Source of the DNA: Toxorhynchites rutilus septentrionalis
Taxonomy: Eukaryota > Arthropoda > Insecta > Diptera > Culicidae
NCBI RefSeq assembly: GCF_029784135.1
Contig: NC_073746.1
Location: 1,570,136-1,634,135 of the forward strand
Reading direction: 5' to 3'
Length of the DNA: 64,000 bases
Positions 34,234-44,628 of the stretch are shown here, piece after piece (position 1 is the first letter of the stretch; each line of letters begins with the position of its first letter). Below the pieces are notes generated by a model. That model was not told the origin of the DNA and did no database searches. It saw only the letters and a program-made list of their open reading frames with translations. Both the position numbers and the translations under genes were made by a program.

Positions 34234-35501
34234 GAGAGATAATCATTGCAAGGAGGGGCCATGTTTGCATCAATTGTTGCAAAATTGTCTTTAATACTGG
34301 AAGCATTGAAATGACAATGGTTCTGATGGAGTCGGAAACATTAAAACACTTGAAGATTTGGTCCAAAAGGTCAGACAACTTTATAAATCCCGATTGGGAA
34401 GTTGAACTGGACGGAAAAACAGGGACAGTTGGGGTTTTTGATGTCCCCTCGAGTGCTGGGCCATTCGAAGGTGAATTATTCCCACGGAAACCAGGAGGAA
34501 CCAGATTTTGCTTGTCCGCTGCACTCGATTTTTTAGGCATGCTAACAGGGGGTATCACTGGAGGGGCTTGTCCTTGAACTTTGGGAGTGGTCACATTTTT
34601 GCGCCGGGGATTCCCTTGGAAAATGAACGGTGTGCCCCCGTTAGCTGTGTCCGCTTCTATTTCGTCAACGGGCAACGTGGCGAAGACATTTTGTGTGTTG
34701 ATTGGTTGTTGTTGTTGGGCCAGTGGAGAAGCGCCCTTTAAAATATCCGAAAATAGTCAGGTAGAGCGTTACTCGAAACGAGTTTGACGGCGTGCATTTA
34801 GTTTTTCCCTCTTCTTGGGATACTTTTCCTAGTTGGCGGCTGTCCAAAATTTTAACACCCACCAACGGGAGTCTTTTAAATTTACCAACTCCTTCTTTTA
34901 TCATTTCGCACGTCAGACCAGTTTCAGTTACCACCCCCGAGATTTCTACGTCATGGGAGGGCACGTAGACGCGATACTCTAGGGAGAATCTCTCGTCGAT
35001 CACAATTGCATTCGCGTGTTTCCGATCACTCACGACAACACGCAGTTTGTTCGGTCTAACCTTAGAGATTTCGACCACGGAGGAATAATATCTTGCCAGA
35101 TCTTTCGAAACCTGAATGACATTAATTGCCTTTCCTTTTGGTTTAGGCCGGAAAAAAACAACCCATGGACCAGCTCCAAGTGCATCGTCTGAATAGACCT
35201 TGACACGAGGAGAGGAAACAACTGAGGGGGAGGACGAGGTCGATTGTTGAACGGGAGCGGGATCAGTAGGGCTGGGAGGCAAGTTCGGTAGTAGAGCGGA
35301 AGCGGGAGCGGGAGATTGAGGGGGCGAAGAGGAAAAGTTTGCCAATTTTCTTGAGGGGGGCTTGTTAAGGTAGATTACCTCTTTCTCTGAAGAGACATCT
35401 TCTGAGGGGGGAACGCGTTTAAGCGACTTCCCAGCCCCCGTTGTAGCTAGTGAGGAGGAAACAGTAGTTTCAATCTCCATGTCAACATGACCTTCTGCCA
35501 T
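34223..35501 (-). pseudogene. LINE copy B ORF1 lacking its zinc knuckles
   Basis: An RNA-binding ORF1. Start ATG 35501 (MAEGHVDMEIETTVSS), Ser/Pro-rich N-terminus, then an RRM-like block (WVVFFRPKPKGKAINVIQVSKDL, PNKLRVVVSDRKHANA, EYRVYVPSHDVEISGVV). After NSFRVTL the sequence jumps to a region equal to the part of copy C that follows its knuckles, so about 115 codons including all three Cys/His boxes are gone. The frame is also lost there. The tail (LLDQIFKCFNVSDSIRTIV) resumes to the stop at 34223. Confidence 0.85.
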
Positions 35502-35868
35502 TACGGCAGATATAAAATAATATAATTTTTATTTTTTTTTTGTATTTATAAACCTAATATATATTATACCTAAATCGCACACCAATGCGAATGAAATGAA
35601 ACGGTGTCCCAATCGAACCGCGTGATGGAATCGATGACGATGCTAAAGCACACACAGCGATGATACGGCACACGCACCGCGTCCGCCGTGGAGGACTTCT
35701 TCCTCACGCTGGTAGTGATTGCTGCTCTCCTCACTCGCGCAATAAAGAGAATCCCGTTAGGGCGAAATAACTTCACCAGCCACGAACTGATAACGGTATA
35801 ATCTCCACTCTATAATAGACGCGAACAAATTTGCGACCGATGTCTTCGGACTGCGCGAGCTGAATGGG
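35502..35868 (-). promoter_or_regulatory. LINE copy B 5' UTR (likely internal promoter)
   Basis: The untranslated region before ORF1, beginning CCCATTCAGCTCGCGC on the minus strand. LINEs of this group carry their promoter in the 5' UTR. I see no TATA box; a downstream GGACGCGGTGCG-like stretch is present, but I do not claim it as a motif. Confidence 0.5.
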
Positions 35869-35880
35869 CCAACGCGGTAT
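35869..35880. repeat. Target-site duplication of LINE copy B, 5' side
   Basis: CCAACGCGGTAT, marking the 5' end of the LINE at 35868. Confidence 0.92.
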
Positions 35881-35930
35881 GACATTTGTTAATCTGACAT
35901 CTCTGTCAAAAGTTATGGGGTTGCCAGATG

Positions 35931-35955
35931 CTTCCACTTTAAATGGCCCACCCTG
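35931..35955. repeat. DD41D mariner terminal inverted repeat, right
   Basis: 25 bp, the exact reverse complement of 29376-29400, followed by TA. Confidence 0.95.
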
Positions 35956-36080
35956 TAAATGTTGAAACAAATATTCGAAACATACATTGCAAACTGTTTA
36001 ACGAAACAAAATGATTGCCGTTGGGGAGCAAGTCACACTTCATGATGTTGCCAAAAATCTAGAAGAAGCACTGTTCTTCA

Positions 36081-37045
36081 ATGAAACAAATATTGACTGA
36101 TAGAAAGGCTGGCATTCCAACATTAAGACAGACTGAAAATGAGCCTTGGTATGATGCTACGTTGGCCTCCATCAAAAGAAAAGGAGATCTACATCTGATA
36201 ACAGCGAAACGCACTAGAAGCATTGACAAATGGAACACATACAGAATATGGAGAAATGTTTACGTGCGCGAATTGAAGAACTTTAAAAATAAATTTGTTC
36301 ATCGTGAAATAAGTGCTGTTCAACATGATCCGAAAAAGCTGTGGAAAAAAATCAAAATGTTATGTAACCCGGGCGGTATTAATGAAATTGGAGTCATTTT
36401 TGACGGTGATACAGACAGTGACATTAAAACAGCAGAAAAACTTAACATTTTTTTTACGTCAAGTGTGCAAGAAATTCATAGAAGTATTGTTTCTCCATCG
36501 ACACAATTAAACTTTAATTTCCCTATTCTGCCTTCACAAATGAGAAGCTTCAAAGCCATTAACATGGAAACATTGAGGAGGCTGGTGATGGATTTAAGAA
36601 ACTGTGCAGGAGTTGATACTGTTAGCAAAAAAGTGTTGGTGGACGCTTTTGATGTTATCAAAGAGAATCTATTATACATTTTAAATGAATCGATGCTCCG
36701 TGGCGAATGCCCGCATAGCTGGAAAAAATCTATCGTACTACCTATTCCTAAAAATCCAAAATCATCAAAACCAGAAGATCGTAGACCTGTGAATATGTTA
36801 CCAATGTACAAGAAAATCTTAGAAATCGTAGTAAAGGAACAACTTTTGGAACATATAACGAAAAATGGGATACTGGTTGATGAACAATCTGGATTCAGGA
36901 AACACCATTCATGTGAAACGGCTCTCAATTTGTTGCTCTTGAAGTGGAAACAGGCTATCGAAAGTAAGAAAGTTGTTCTAGCCGTATTTATTGATTTAAA
37001 AAGAGCTTTCGAAACGATTGATCGGCGAAGTTGCTTTCCAGTTAT
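36081..37045 (+). pseudogene. CR1/Jockey-group LINE ORF2: RT N-terminal half (continuation of 29332)
   Basis: Open from ATG 36081 by chance; it is really the interior of ORF2. It shows the inter-domain linker (PWYDATLASIKRKGDLHL, WNTYRIWRNVYVRELKN, DPKKLWKKIKML), then RT (NCAGVDTVSKKVLVDAFD, RGECPHSWKKSIVLPIPKN, DRRPVNMLPMYKKILEIVV, QSGFRKHHSCETALNLLL) and motif A (VFIDLKRAFETIDR). Homology stops at about 37045. The catalytic YADD box and everything after are missing; an opposite-strand endonuclease from another LINE follows. Confidence 0.85.
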
Positions 37046-37084
37046 TGTGTATAGGGTGAACACAATGAACGAGCATTCCCCGGG

Positions 37085-37575
37085 ATAGTGAAGAGTAGGC
37101 TCGAAATTGACACATGCTTCACATAAAGAATTCAACTTGCTATCTAATCTCGTCGCTGGAGGTGAAGAAGATCTCAAATCAGTATTAAAATCTCCAACTA
37201 CAACAATATTTTTATAATTTTTATAGAGTACCAAGTTGATTGAATAATATTTCAGAGCAGTCGTTTCATTTGAACATCGAGAAACAGAAATTCAGTGCGA
37301 TTTAAATTTTCTACACCATCAGAGAAATCAGAATGAGACAAAACTTTGCACAGCAAACATTTTTTATAGTAAATACAGAGTCCACCACCTGGGCTGTAAA
37401 TTCTGTCATTCCTGGTCAGGTTAAAATCTTCAATAGCAATCACGTCATCGGAAACGCTATCAGAGAGCCACGTTTCGGAAATACAAACTATATCAAACTT
37501 ACTATCAATATGCATCATTTTCAATTCACTAAATTTACTCAAATTACGAGCACACAAACTTTTAAATGTTAATGT
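37085..37575 (-). pseudogene. LINE endonuclease fragment (second family, opposite strand)
   Basis: On the minus strand: LCARNLSKFSEL, FDIVCISETWLSD (ET motif), FNLTRNDRIYSPGGGLCIYY, then, after a frameshift at about 37245, VVVGDFNTDLRSS (GDFN motif) and ACVNFEPTLHYPGECS. The SDH end is absent. It is not the same family as the LINE at 28.9 kb, since the sequences around GDFN differ. It abuts the plus-strand RT fragment head to head. Confidence 0.75.
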
Positions 37576-37579
37576 GGCA

Positions 37580-40500
37580 AATATTCAGTTTACTGGAAAG
37601 TAATTCATTACAACTCGTGATATACAGACAAAACTCGTATTTTAGGGTATGTATATGTTACAAAAATAAACATTGAAAGTAATAAACAGAAAAATAGAAT
37701 ATTAATGGATATTAATTTTTAGCAAAAATAAATTTTCAAAAATAGGCACCATGAACTGTTTGTGATAGAAGAAGCCTGTCATTTGAGTTTCCAACAATTG
37801 TCACAAGATATAATTGAGTCGTCTGATCCTTACAGTTCAGTTATTTCTCTTCCCATTCTAAACATTTCCCATTTTCAAGCGTACTTCCAATGCATCTATT
37901 ACTGCGATAGCAGCAGTGAGCGTGAGCAAATATTAACAGATTTGTCCCAAAAGCAGCAGCAGCATGAAGTCGTCAAATCTTTCGCGGTGGCAAGGCCCGA
38001 TTTGCTTGCACAGTGAAAGTATTTTCCTCCTCTCCGCGTGTTGATTCTGGATGCTGGAAATGTGTTTACACACCATGGGACGAAACGGAACGGGATGGGA
38101 GGAAGGTAACTGTGATGCCTCCGGGCCAGGAATGAAGAAAGCGAGTCGAAGCGGGAGAACGATTCTTTGATGATTTCCCGTGCGATATTAGGAACCGAGG
38201 AAAAGCGGGATTTTCTCGCAGATTGCCCCCGCCTCACCTTCCCCCTCCTGAACTTCATGAACGGAGCTGTCGAAAGGAAAGTACCAACACACGAGGCATA
38301 ACAAACCGGTCGTTTTCGTCAGTAGTCGCTTTGTAGTAGGAAAAGCGAAGTATAATTATTGTACAAATAAACTTTTGACAAGAAAAGGAAGAACTCCCGT
38401 GCGTATAATTATAGATTATAAATTGAGAGAAAGATTTGTGCAAATATAATTTGAAGAGGAATAATAAGGTAAATAGAGGCGTGCCAGATTACGAATTATG
38501 GTAAGCCTTGTCTGGTGGTAAGATACACAGTCAATTGATTCGATTCAATTGAGTCATTTTGGGGAAATCAAACGCATGAGATTCTACTGCTAAGCATCCT
38601 GGCAGAATACGGTGGGAAAACTTCTGAACCTTTTACATTTAAAACATAACTTATCTAATCGGTCACACATCCTACTGTTGCGCGTTTATGTATTCTTCCC
38701 GTGCATGGAGGTGGTCTCCGAACCAACACTAAACATATCGGAGCGAGTGACAACGAGAAGGGGATCCTCGCATCCTTCACCACTCCCTCGCCAACGACCT
38801 CATCAAGCGATGACGATAGTGATGACGGCATCCCAAAAAGATAAGCAACCCGATTCATCGTCGTGGTATGCGTCGCGTTTTTCGAATGCGGTGACGATCA
38901 TCAGTTCGGGTGCAGCTCACGTATACGGTTGTCACGCTCGAGCTCGCATGACACTTGCCCGGGGGAGGGGATCTTCCTTCTCGCTCTCCCTCTCTGTGTC
39001 GAATCGCCGAGGCATTGTTTCTCTCGCAGGTGGTGAACACTGCTCTCGCGTATTTCACGGCGAAGGGATTTCTCTCGCCGGGGAGCGCGATTCTGCGAGA
39101 GATGAGCATTCGCTCGAAGCGGGCGAGCTTTCCGTTGTACACAATGTCATTGTTTGTATTATCAATGCCCCATTGTGTGCGTTCGCGAAGTTTTTTCTTC
39201 TTCTCATTTTATCTGTGGTGGAATGGCATCGGAGGGTGGTTTGGTGCGTTGGTTGGGGGAGGATTTTCGTGATGCTGCTGCTGCTCCCCGGACGAATGGT
39301 TTTTCATTCTTTCGTAGTCGTTTTGTGCTGCTCGACGCTGACGCTTCTTTTGGGATCTGTGCCACCGATCCGACAACGACGATAGACGGGATTTTGTGCA
39401 GTCGGCGTTCGGTTGTCGGTTTGGAGCGGCTGTTGAGTGCAACAAACGGCTTTTTTGTTCACACCGTGCGAGGATGCGGCCGTGTGTGTGCGTGTTGGCA
39501 AGAGGCAACCGGAGGTGCAATGGTTGATCCAATAATGGGTTGGAAAATTTATTTCTAGTGGAAAATCATTACTCTCGTGGGCAAAGCAAAGTATAATAAA
39601 ACACGAAAAAAAACTTGAACAATCCACTTACAGCGGAAAGTGACCAACGACAGGGGGGAGTGGAAAAACAAAAGCAAGAGTATAAATAAACATCCATCAA
39701 AGTGGAGAGATGTGCGGTTTTAGTGATTGAGGAAGACACAAACGGGCAGCAAAGCAGCGCTTCGCATTAAGAGATCAAAAGGTGTCTGCCGTGTGCGTGT
39801 GTGTGGTGTGGGAGTTTCCCCCCCTACCGTTTTTCCGAAGGTAGAGAGAGAAGATGAAAATGAATTGTTATGATAATTGATTCTGAAACAGAACGCAGCA
39901 ACAGCAACAATAACAGTGGTAGTGACTGGCAGCAGGCGACGGTGGCACGTGAAAAGCGACGAAAAACAGAAGAAAAGCAGCTTCCGGCACTGCAACCGAT
40001 CCAAGTAAGCTAACAACAAGTGGTGGGTGCGGTTTTCCTTTATTTAGAGCGCGATTTAATGTCCGAAGTTGTTTTGTGTGGGGTTTTATCTCCGACAGTA
40101 CATTTAGTGGGATCTGCGGTTTGTTGGGGAAATAAATATTGGGATTCGGTTGAAAAACGAACGCGCTGCTTCAGACGGGAACTTAGATTATCAATGCACA
40201 GCAGAGTCGCAAGAATGTATCATTCATAACTGAACGATTGTTGGCAAAACATTCGAGAACTGTACATTGTTTGGGTTGATTAGAATTGACCTCGGCGGGT
40301 CAATCGACGTTTTGTTCGATGCATTATTGTTCCTGGTCCTGATAAGAGGTAACCGGCGTTGGAAGTTTTGGCAGATGCAGTAGGTATTGCTATTTTAGGA
40401 TTCGTGCGCGATAAGAGGATTCGGATTTGCATTTTAACTGATTTCGAGTTAGTTTCGATTGCTCGTGCTTTTTGGGTTGGGGAATTACTTTTTTTTAAAG

Positions 40501-40585
40501 CGAATAACCATTACTGTCGAGCTCGATAAGTTGTACTCTGACTGTTTCCGGAATCACTGACTTTCTCAAATCTCACGTGGTATAT
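37580..40585. other. GC-richer non-coding region, possible promoter and untranslated exon
   Basis: No TE protein is seen. From about 38600 to 40250 the sequence is CpG-rich with CAG/CAA repeats (about 37951-37962, 39893-39920). The long open frames here (for example 38612-39385) have low-complexity composition and match no family I know. A stretch ending GATCCAA|GTAAGC at about 40005 has a good splice-donor form, consistent with a non-coding first exon on the plus strand. This is suggestive only. Confidence 0.35.
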
Positions 40586-40589
40586 AATA

Positions 40590-41035
40590 GGTTGGGGAAA
40601 AAGAAATCCACTATTTCAGGGTGAATTTCAAAACCTTTTTGATATGCTTCGGATTGTCCGATTTGTGTCAAATATGCACCGTTTTGTTGTAAAATTTGTT
40701 GCCATTCTGAAGGTGGCTTCATAATGTTTCTATCATAGAGGTCTTGGTCGTTATTGACGAAAAATTCTTGCAATAGATTTTTACAATCTTCTTTTGATCC
40801 CAATTTCTTATCATTCTGGAAATTTTGCAATGCGAGAAAAAGGTGGCAATCCCTTGGTACCAAGTCCGGACTATATTTTGGATGCATTAAAACATCCCAA
40901 TCAAGCTCTCGGAATCGTGTGGTTTTCCTGATGGAACACAACACCTCTTTTATTGGCCAATTTTGGACGCTTCTGGCCAATCGCTAGCTTCAAACGGGCC
41001 ATTTGTTGACAGATCTCAATTTAATGTATTAAAAT
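40590..41035 (-). mobile_element. mariner (DD34D) 3' half, relic
   Basis: The terminal repeat GGTTGGGGAAAAAGAAATC starts at 40590 after a TA. The minus strand carries the C-terminal half of a mariner transposase: AIGQKRPKLANKRGVVFHQ (frame 1), then, after a frameshift, ELDWDVLMHPKYSPDLVPRDCHLFLALQNF (third Asp), KKLGSKEDCKNLLQEFF and EWQQILQQNGAYLTQ. The N-terminal half is absent. The last Asp is kept; the middle DNA[RK]PH motif is ruined by the frameshift. Confidence 0.82.
40600..40980 (-). pseudogene. mariner transposase C-terminal fragment
   Basis: The open segment of the mariner described at 40590-41035. It contains MHPKYSPDLVPRDCHLF and the conserved C-terminal helices (DLYDRNIMKPPSEWQQIL). 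It is related to, but not the same piece as, the N-terminal fragment at 3.3-3.7 kb. Confidence 0.8.
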
Positions 41036-41570
41036 AAAGCTTGAGCTTGGGTAGACTGTACAATTCGTAGTTGCTCTCCGTGATTGACCTGGACCAACCA
41101 AATTGCTCACAGAACACTCAGAATGACGCTTGGGACTAGCAAATCATTCTCGTTGTGCAATTTTCGGTGATTCGAGCTTTAAATGGTCAATAACGACGCC
41201 GGCTACGTCCTTACAGTCACCAGGGGAAGGGAAGGAATGTTAGTATGATATTCGCCGCCCGAAGGCCAGAAGGGTCGCCTCTATAGCGTGGTTCCCTAGC
41301 GTTTATCATGGGAGGGATAGTTGTTAGTGGGGAGAGGTAAGAATCAGGATTCACTGAGGTAAGTGATGTGATTATGTGAAAGCGAACAAACGACGGAACG
41401 AGAAAATGAAATTTCGAAAATCCTATGTGTCTCAACGCGCGGCAGAAATTATCTCTAGGTATCCTGAGAAGGAAAACCTGTAAAATTGATTGGACCGACT
41501 ATTTGGATTTCAATAAAATTTCTACCAGAAAATAATGGATAACTTTTTCCCTAACCTAATATATTACAAA
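41036..41570. other. Unassigned, repeat-like non-coding stretch
   Basis: No protein or terminal repeat is recognised. It includes a CpG-rich block at about 41200-41330. It may be an old element, but I have no internal evidence for its class. Confidence 0.3.
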
Positions 41571-42480
41571 CTAGCTGACCCGGCGAACTTAGTCCCGCCC
41601 AAAATGATTTCTCTGATATGAATTCTTTCGAAAATTCACACATTCTTACCGAGCGAACGTTCGTGGATTCCGTCGCAGATCTCTCCATTGATTCCTATTA
41701 TTTCTACCAAAACTCGCCATTATAATATAAATTTATTTTCAGACACAATTTTCACTCAAGATTATTGATTCATTTGCATATAAAATTCTTCTCCGTTACA
41801 TGGAATACGTGTTTGATATAGAAAAGTAAATTTTCATTCATAATTTTTATTTCTCACCTGAGATCATTTTCGCTTCACACCAACGGAACACGAAGCCTAA
41901 TTCGGCAAACGCGGAAACCGATTGGACTAACAACAATGTCATTGTGGAACATATGATAATTGTCTTTTCTTTATCTATGAGCAGAGACGAATACAACAAA
42001 ATAAAGACGGCTCAAATCGGACCATTACTTTTTCGTGTTTTGCGCTTAGCAACACATTTGGCCTTCTATTTTTATTTATATAGATATAGGAGTGTGTTAT
42101 TTCACTTGAAAATCTACTTCCACCTTCGAATAGGGATCAATTTCGTTAGCGCAAACATCGAATGTGAAATTTTGTGAATTTTCCGACTTTCCTTCAGAGT
42201 TTACCGAAAATTTTCTGATTTTTCTCTCCACTATATTGATCTATGGACAGAGACAAATACAACAAAATGAAGACGAATCAAATCGGATCATTCCTTCTTT
42301 GAGTTTTGCGCTTAGCAACACATTTGGCCTTTCATTTTGACCACCCCTTTTTTCGATTACGCGTTTTAAACGGTGAACAAAGTTCTTCATGCACAACTCT
42401 AACATTACGACTTCGATGCTGTTGAAAATCCAATTTATTTCTTCCTTAAGTTCTTCCAAATTTTGTGGCTTATAAACATA
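41571..42480 (-). mobile_element. Helitron-like repeat, inverted, sharing its end with 1324-1989
   Basis: It begins CTAGCTGACCCGGCGAACTT then AGTCCCGCCC, the reverse complement of the end of the repeat at 1957-1988. Inside, two ~100-bp direct repeats (about 41975-42074 and 42240-42338) share ATACAACAAAAT, TTTTGCGCTTAGCAACACAT and TTGGCCTT. The interior differs from the 143-bp family, so only the end is common. The outer limit is approximate. Confidence 0.55.
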
Positions 42481-42892
42481 GCAACGGTCCTTACCCCCAG
42501 AGGAAGTAATCGATGACGAGAAAAGTTGAAATTCTTACCATAAGAGGACAAAGTTTCATTAAGGCTTCGGTTGCTCGAGTAATACGATTTCGCTAAAAAT
42601 ACACGTTTTGTTTGACTCTCTGTAGGTTTTTTAATATATGTTTTTGCCTGTACACTCTGTCCAACTCCTATAAGACCACCCTGATTCTATTTCGCAAACA
42701 CAAACAGAAGGTACATTCATACATTGTAGACCGCTTAGAATAAAGTATATTTAACGTCAATTCCGTTCAAAAGAGTTGTTTGTTTATTTATTGTGCTAAA
42801 ATATGATAATTTCAGCTGTCCAGTTTCTATAAGACCACATCAAAATTTATAAGTATTAACAATAAAAAATTCAAAACGACCGGCTGATTGTT

Positions 42893-43770
42893 AATAATTA
42901 GTAACTTTGCCATTTCGACTAATAACCTTAAAAATTCGTGTTGGAATACTATTTACCAAATTCTGCTGAACGGATTTCTCGATATTTTTCCATTTTTCCG
43001 AAATTGCGACCTTGAGTTCTTCAATCGTGGTGTACCGTTTTCCCTCAGTGTAGATTCTGCGTATAAGGATCCCCCTAAGATTTTCAGCAGGATTCAGCAG
43101 GAAATCTGGAGAGCGAGCCAGTCCAAAAAATTAGGTTTTTGGTCCTTAATCCATTGCTTAGCTTACTAGCTGGTATGAATAGAAGCATTGTTTTGCTGGA
43201 ATGTGAATTTTTTGTGACGATATTCACGTAAAAACGGTAGAAGAGAGGATTTCCAGAACATATGTGTAATCCTTGAATGATGTTAAAGCTATCTTGAGCA
43301 TTCCGGTTGCGCAGAATCCCGTTGAAACCATCAGGATCATCTAAATTGAACTTGTTTTCGCCAGTGAAGATAACCTATACATTGAAGAACTCTTCGTTAT
43401 GGTATATAGAATGTATTCTTTTGGAAACAATTTTTGTCACAACATACCACTGTCGGTTTATGTGAGCTTTGGCAAAACTCAGACATCTTCCTAGGTGAGA
43501 TGGTATAAGATGAGGAGTTTTAACCTTTTAAGCCCTCTTTATGTGAGAATTTTTTGCCAACATTTGACGAATTGTCGTCACCCGAGCAGTTAACAAGTTG
43601 AAATTTTGTTTTATTTGCACATGCGATTGTGAGGTATTCGGACCTGTTCAAGATATTTCTCGCTGTTGCATACCGACCTTACGTGCGGTGTAAAGACGTT
43701 GTCAAATCGTTGCAACCTAATCCAGCGCAGAACATCACACAGATACAACTTTCAACAATTGTCTATTGTC
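42893..43770 (-). pseudogene. Tc1-family transposase relic (copy 2)
   Basis: Read on the minus strand and aligned to copy 1. Decayed HTH/linker sequence is followed by TTIRQML, HLGRCLSFAKAHINRQW, then an intron-like insert at the same codon as in copy 1 and the motif FTGENKFNLDDPDGFNG (the first Asp position reads Gly; SDE to TGE). Near the end, NPAENLRGILIRRIYTEGKRYTTIEELK (catalytic Glu kept) continues to RIFKVISRNGKVTNY and a stop at about 42893. Multiple stops and frameshifts. It supplies the C-terminus missing from copy 1. Confidence 0.75.
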
Positions 43771-43921
43771 CTTCTATGATATGGAATTAAAATATAGGAA
43801 TGTAGTACTTTTTCCATGTTCGACCTCAGAATTGTGCAGACGTGTATTTAATAAAAATTTATTCCTTTTGACTGTCACCATATTTCTTGCGAAATCAAAT
43901 AAATCAGTTTTTGGTTCAACA

Positions 43922-43943
43922 AATTGGTGCCGTGACCAGGATT
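43922..43943 (+). promoter_or_regulatory. BEL copy 2 primer-binding site
   Basis: AATTGGTGCCGTGACCAGGA directly after the LTR-like end TTCAACA. It begins with TGG as reverse-transcription primer sites do, and this form is typical of BEL/Pao elements by recall. Confidence 0.65.
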
Positions 43944-44081
43944 ATTCCTGATAGACGATTCACGACGATCGAGATTCCGCTAGAACAATTACCAATTGTG
44001 TAGCATTGTAGCAGATCAGCCATTGAAAGTCGTTTGAAGGACCACGAGAACGTTGCTGCCTACCATTCTGACTCTGAAGTT

Positions 44082-44590
44082 TTATTACAAGGTCTTGAGA
44101 TAGCCTTGGACAGGTTAGTAATATTCCAATCTCATCCTGCTCCTCGCTGGTGCCCTTTAGATTCTGTTTTTCCATCCCACATGATATCGGTACCTACCAT
44201 CATCGATTTTAATCACACGTATCACATCATCATCCGGAAATATTGGCGCGTTCATCGAACCCTTGTTGGAAGTCTAAACCCGAGGAACATCCTATCCGCA
44301 TACAAGGATTCTGTTCGTTCTGGAAATTTTATTACAAGGTCTTAAGATAGCCTTGGACAGGTTAGTAATAGTCCAATCTCATCCTGCTCCTCGCTGGTGC
44401 CCTCTAGATTCTGTTTTCTTTCCATCCCACATGACATCGGTACCTACCATCATCGACGGTTCACGACGATTTTAATCACTTGCTGCCATCATCATCATCA
44501 TCGAACAACGTTCATCGACCCCTTATTGCAAGTTCAATTCCGAAGAGCTTCCTATCCGCGTACAAGGATTCTGTCTGTTCCAGAGGTGAA
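44082..44590 (+). repeat. Two-copy tandem duplication in BEL copy 2 leader
   Basis: Landmark TTATTACAAGGTCTT at 44082 and 44329 (247-bp spacing). It is followed in both by GATAGCCTTGGACAGG, CAATCTCATCCTGCTCCTCG and ATCGGTACCTACCATCATCG. The second copy has small insertions. It lies between the primer-binding site and gag. Confidence 0.85.
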
Positions 44591-44628
44591 CATAATCACA
44601 TTGCTTTCGGTGTACGTCGGGGATTTCC

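Larger units (their letters stand above)
30217..35868 (-). mobile_element. I-clade LINE copy B, near full length with 12-bp target duplication
   Basis: 5.65 kb, read from 35868 down to a poly(A) seen as a T-run at 30217-30225. CCAACGCGGTAT flanks it on both sides (30205-30216, 35869-35880). Order: ~365-bp 5' UTR, ORF1, ORF2 (endonuclease, RT, RNase H), ~370-bp 3' UTR. ORF2 starts inside the ORF1 stop with an 8-base overlap. Several frameshifts and deletions disable it. Confidence 0.95.
29376..35955 (-). mobile_element. DD41D mariner (rosa/Visitor-like), carrying a LINE insertion
   Basis: Perfect 25-bp terminal inverted repeats: CAGGGTGGGCCATTTAAAG (then TGGAAG) at 29376-29400 and its complement at 35931-35955. 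TA target duplications lie at 29374-29375 and 35956-35957. The transposase frame (29491-30177) lies next to the left end. LINE copy B (30217-35868) sits in the short 5' leader between transposase and right repeat. Without the LINE the element is about 0.92 kb, shorter than an autonomous copy because the transposase is internally deleted. Confidence 0.92.
27485..37045 (+). mobile_element. CR1/Jockey-group LINE relic, split by a DD41D mariner
   Basis: An old plus-strand LINE. ORF1 with a PHD-like finger and CCHC knuckles (27490-28690) and an ORF2 endonuclease (28874-29332) are followed by a 6.58-kb insertion at 29376-35955. ORF2 then resumes through the linker and RT to about 37045, where it is cut within RT motif A. 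The insertion is flanked by TA on both sides, so the LINE was present first. Confidence 0.8.

Noticed and set aside
36476..37234. 252-residue minus-strand frame as one protein
   Set aside because: Only its first ~60 residues (37085-37234) are a LINE endonuclease fragment; the rest is antisense to the plus-strand RT.
38612..39385. 257-residue plus-strand frame and its neighbours
   Set aside because: Composition is low-complexity and frame overlap is extensive on both strands in a GC-rich region; no domain is recognisable.
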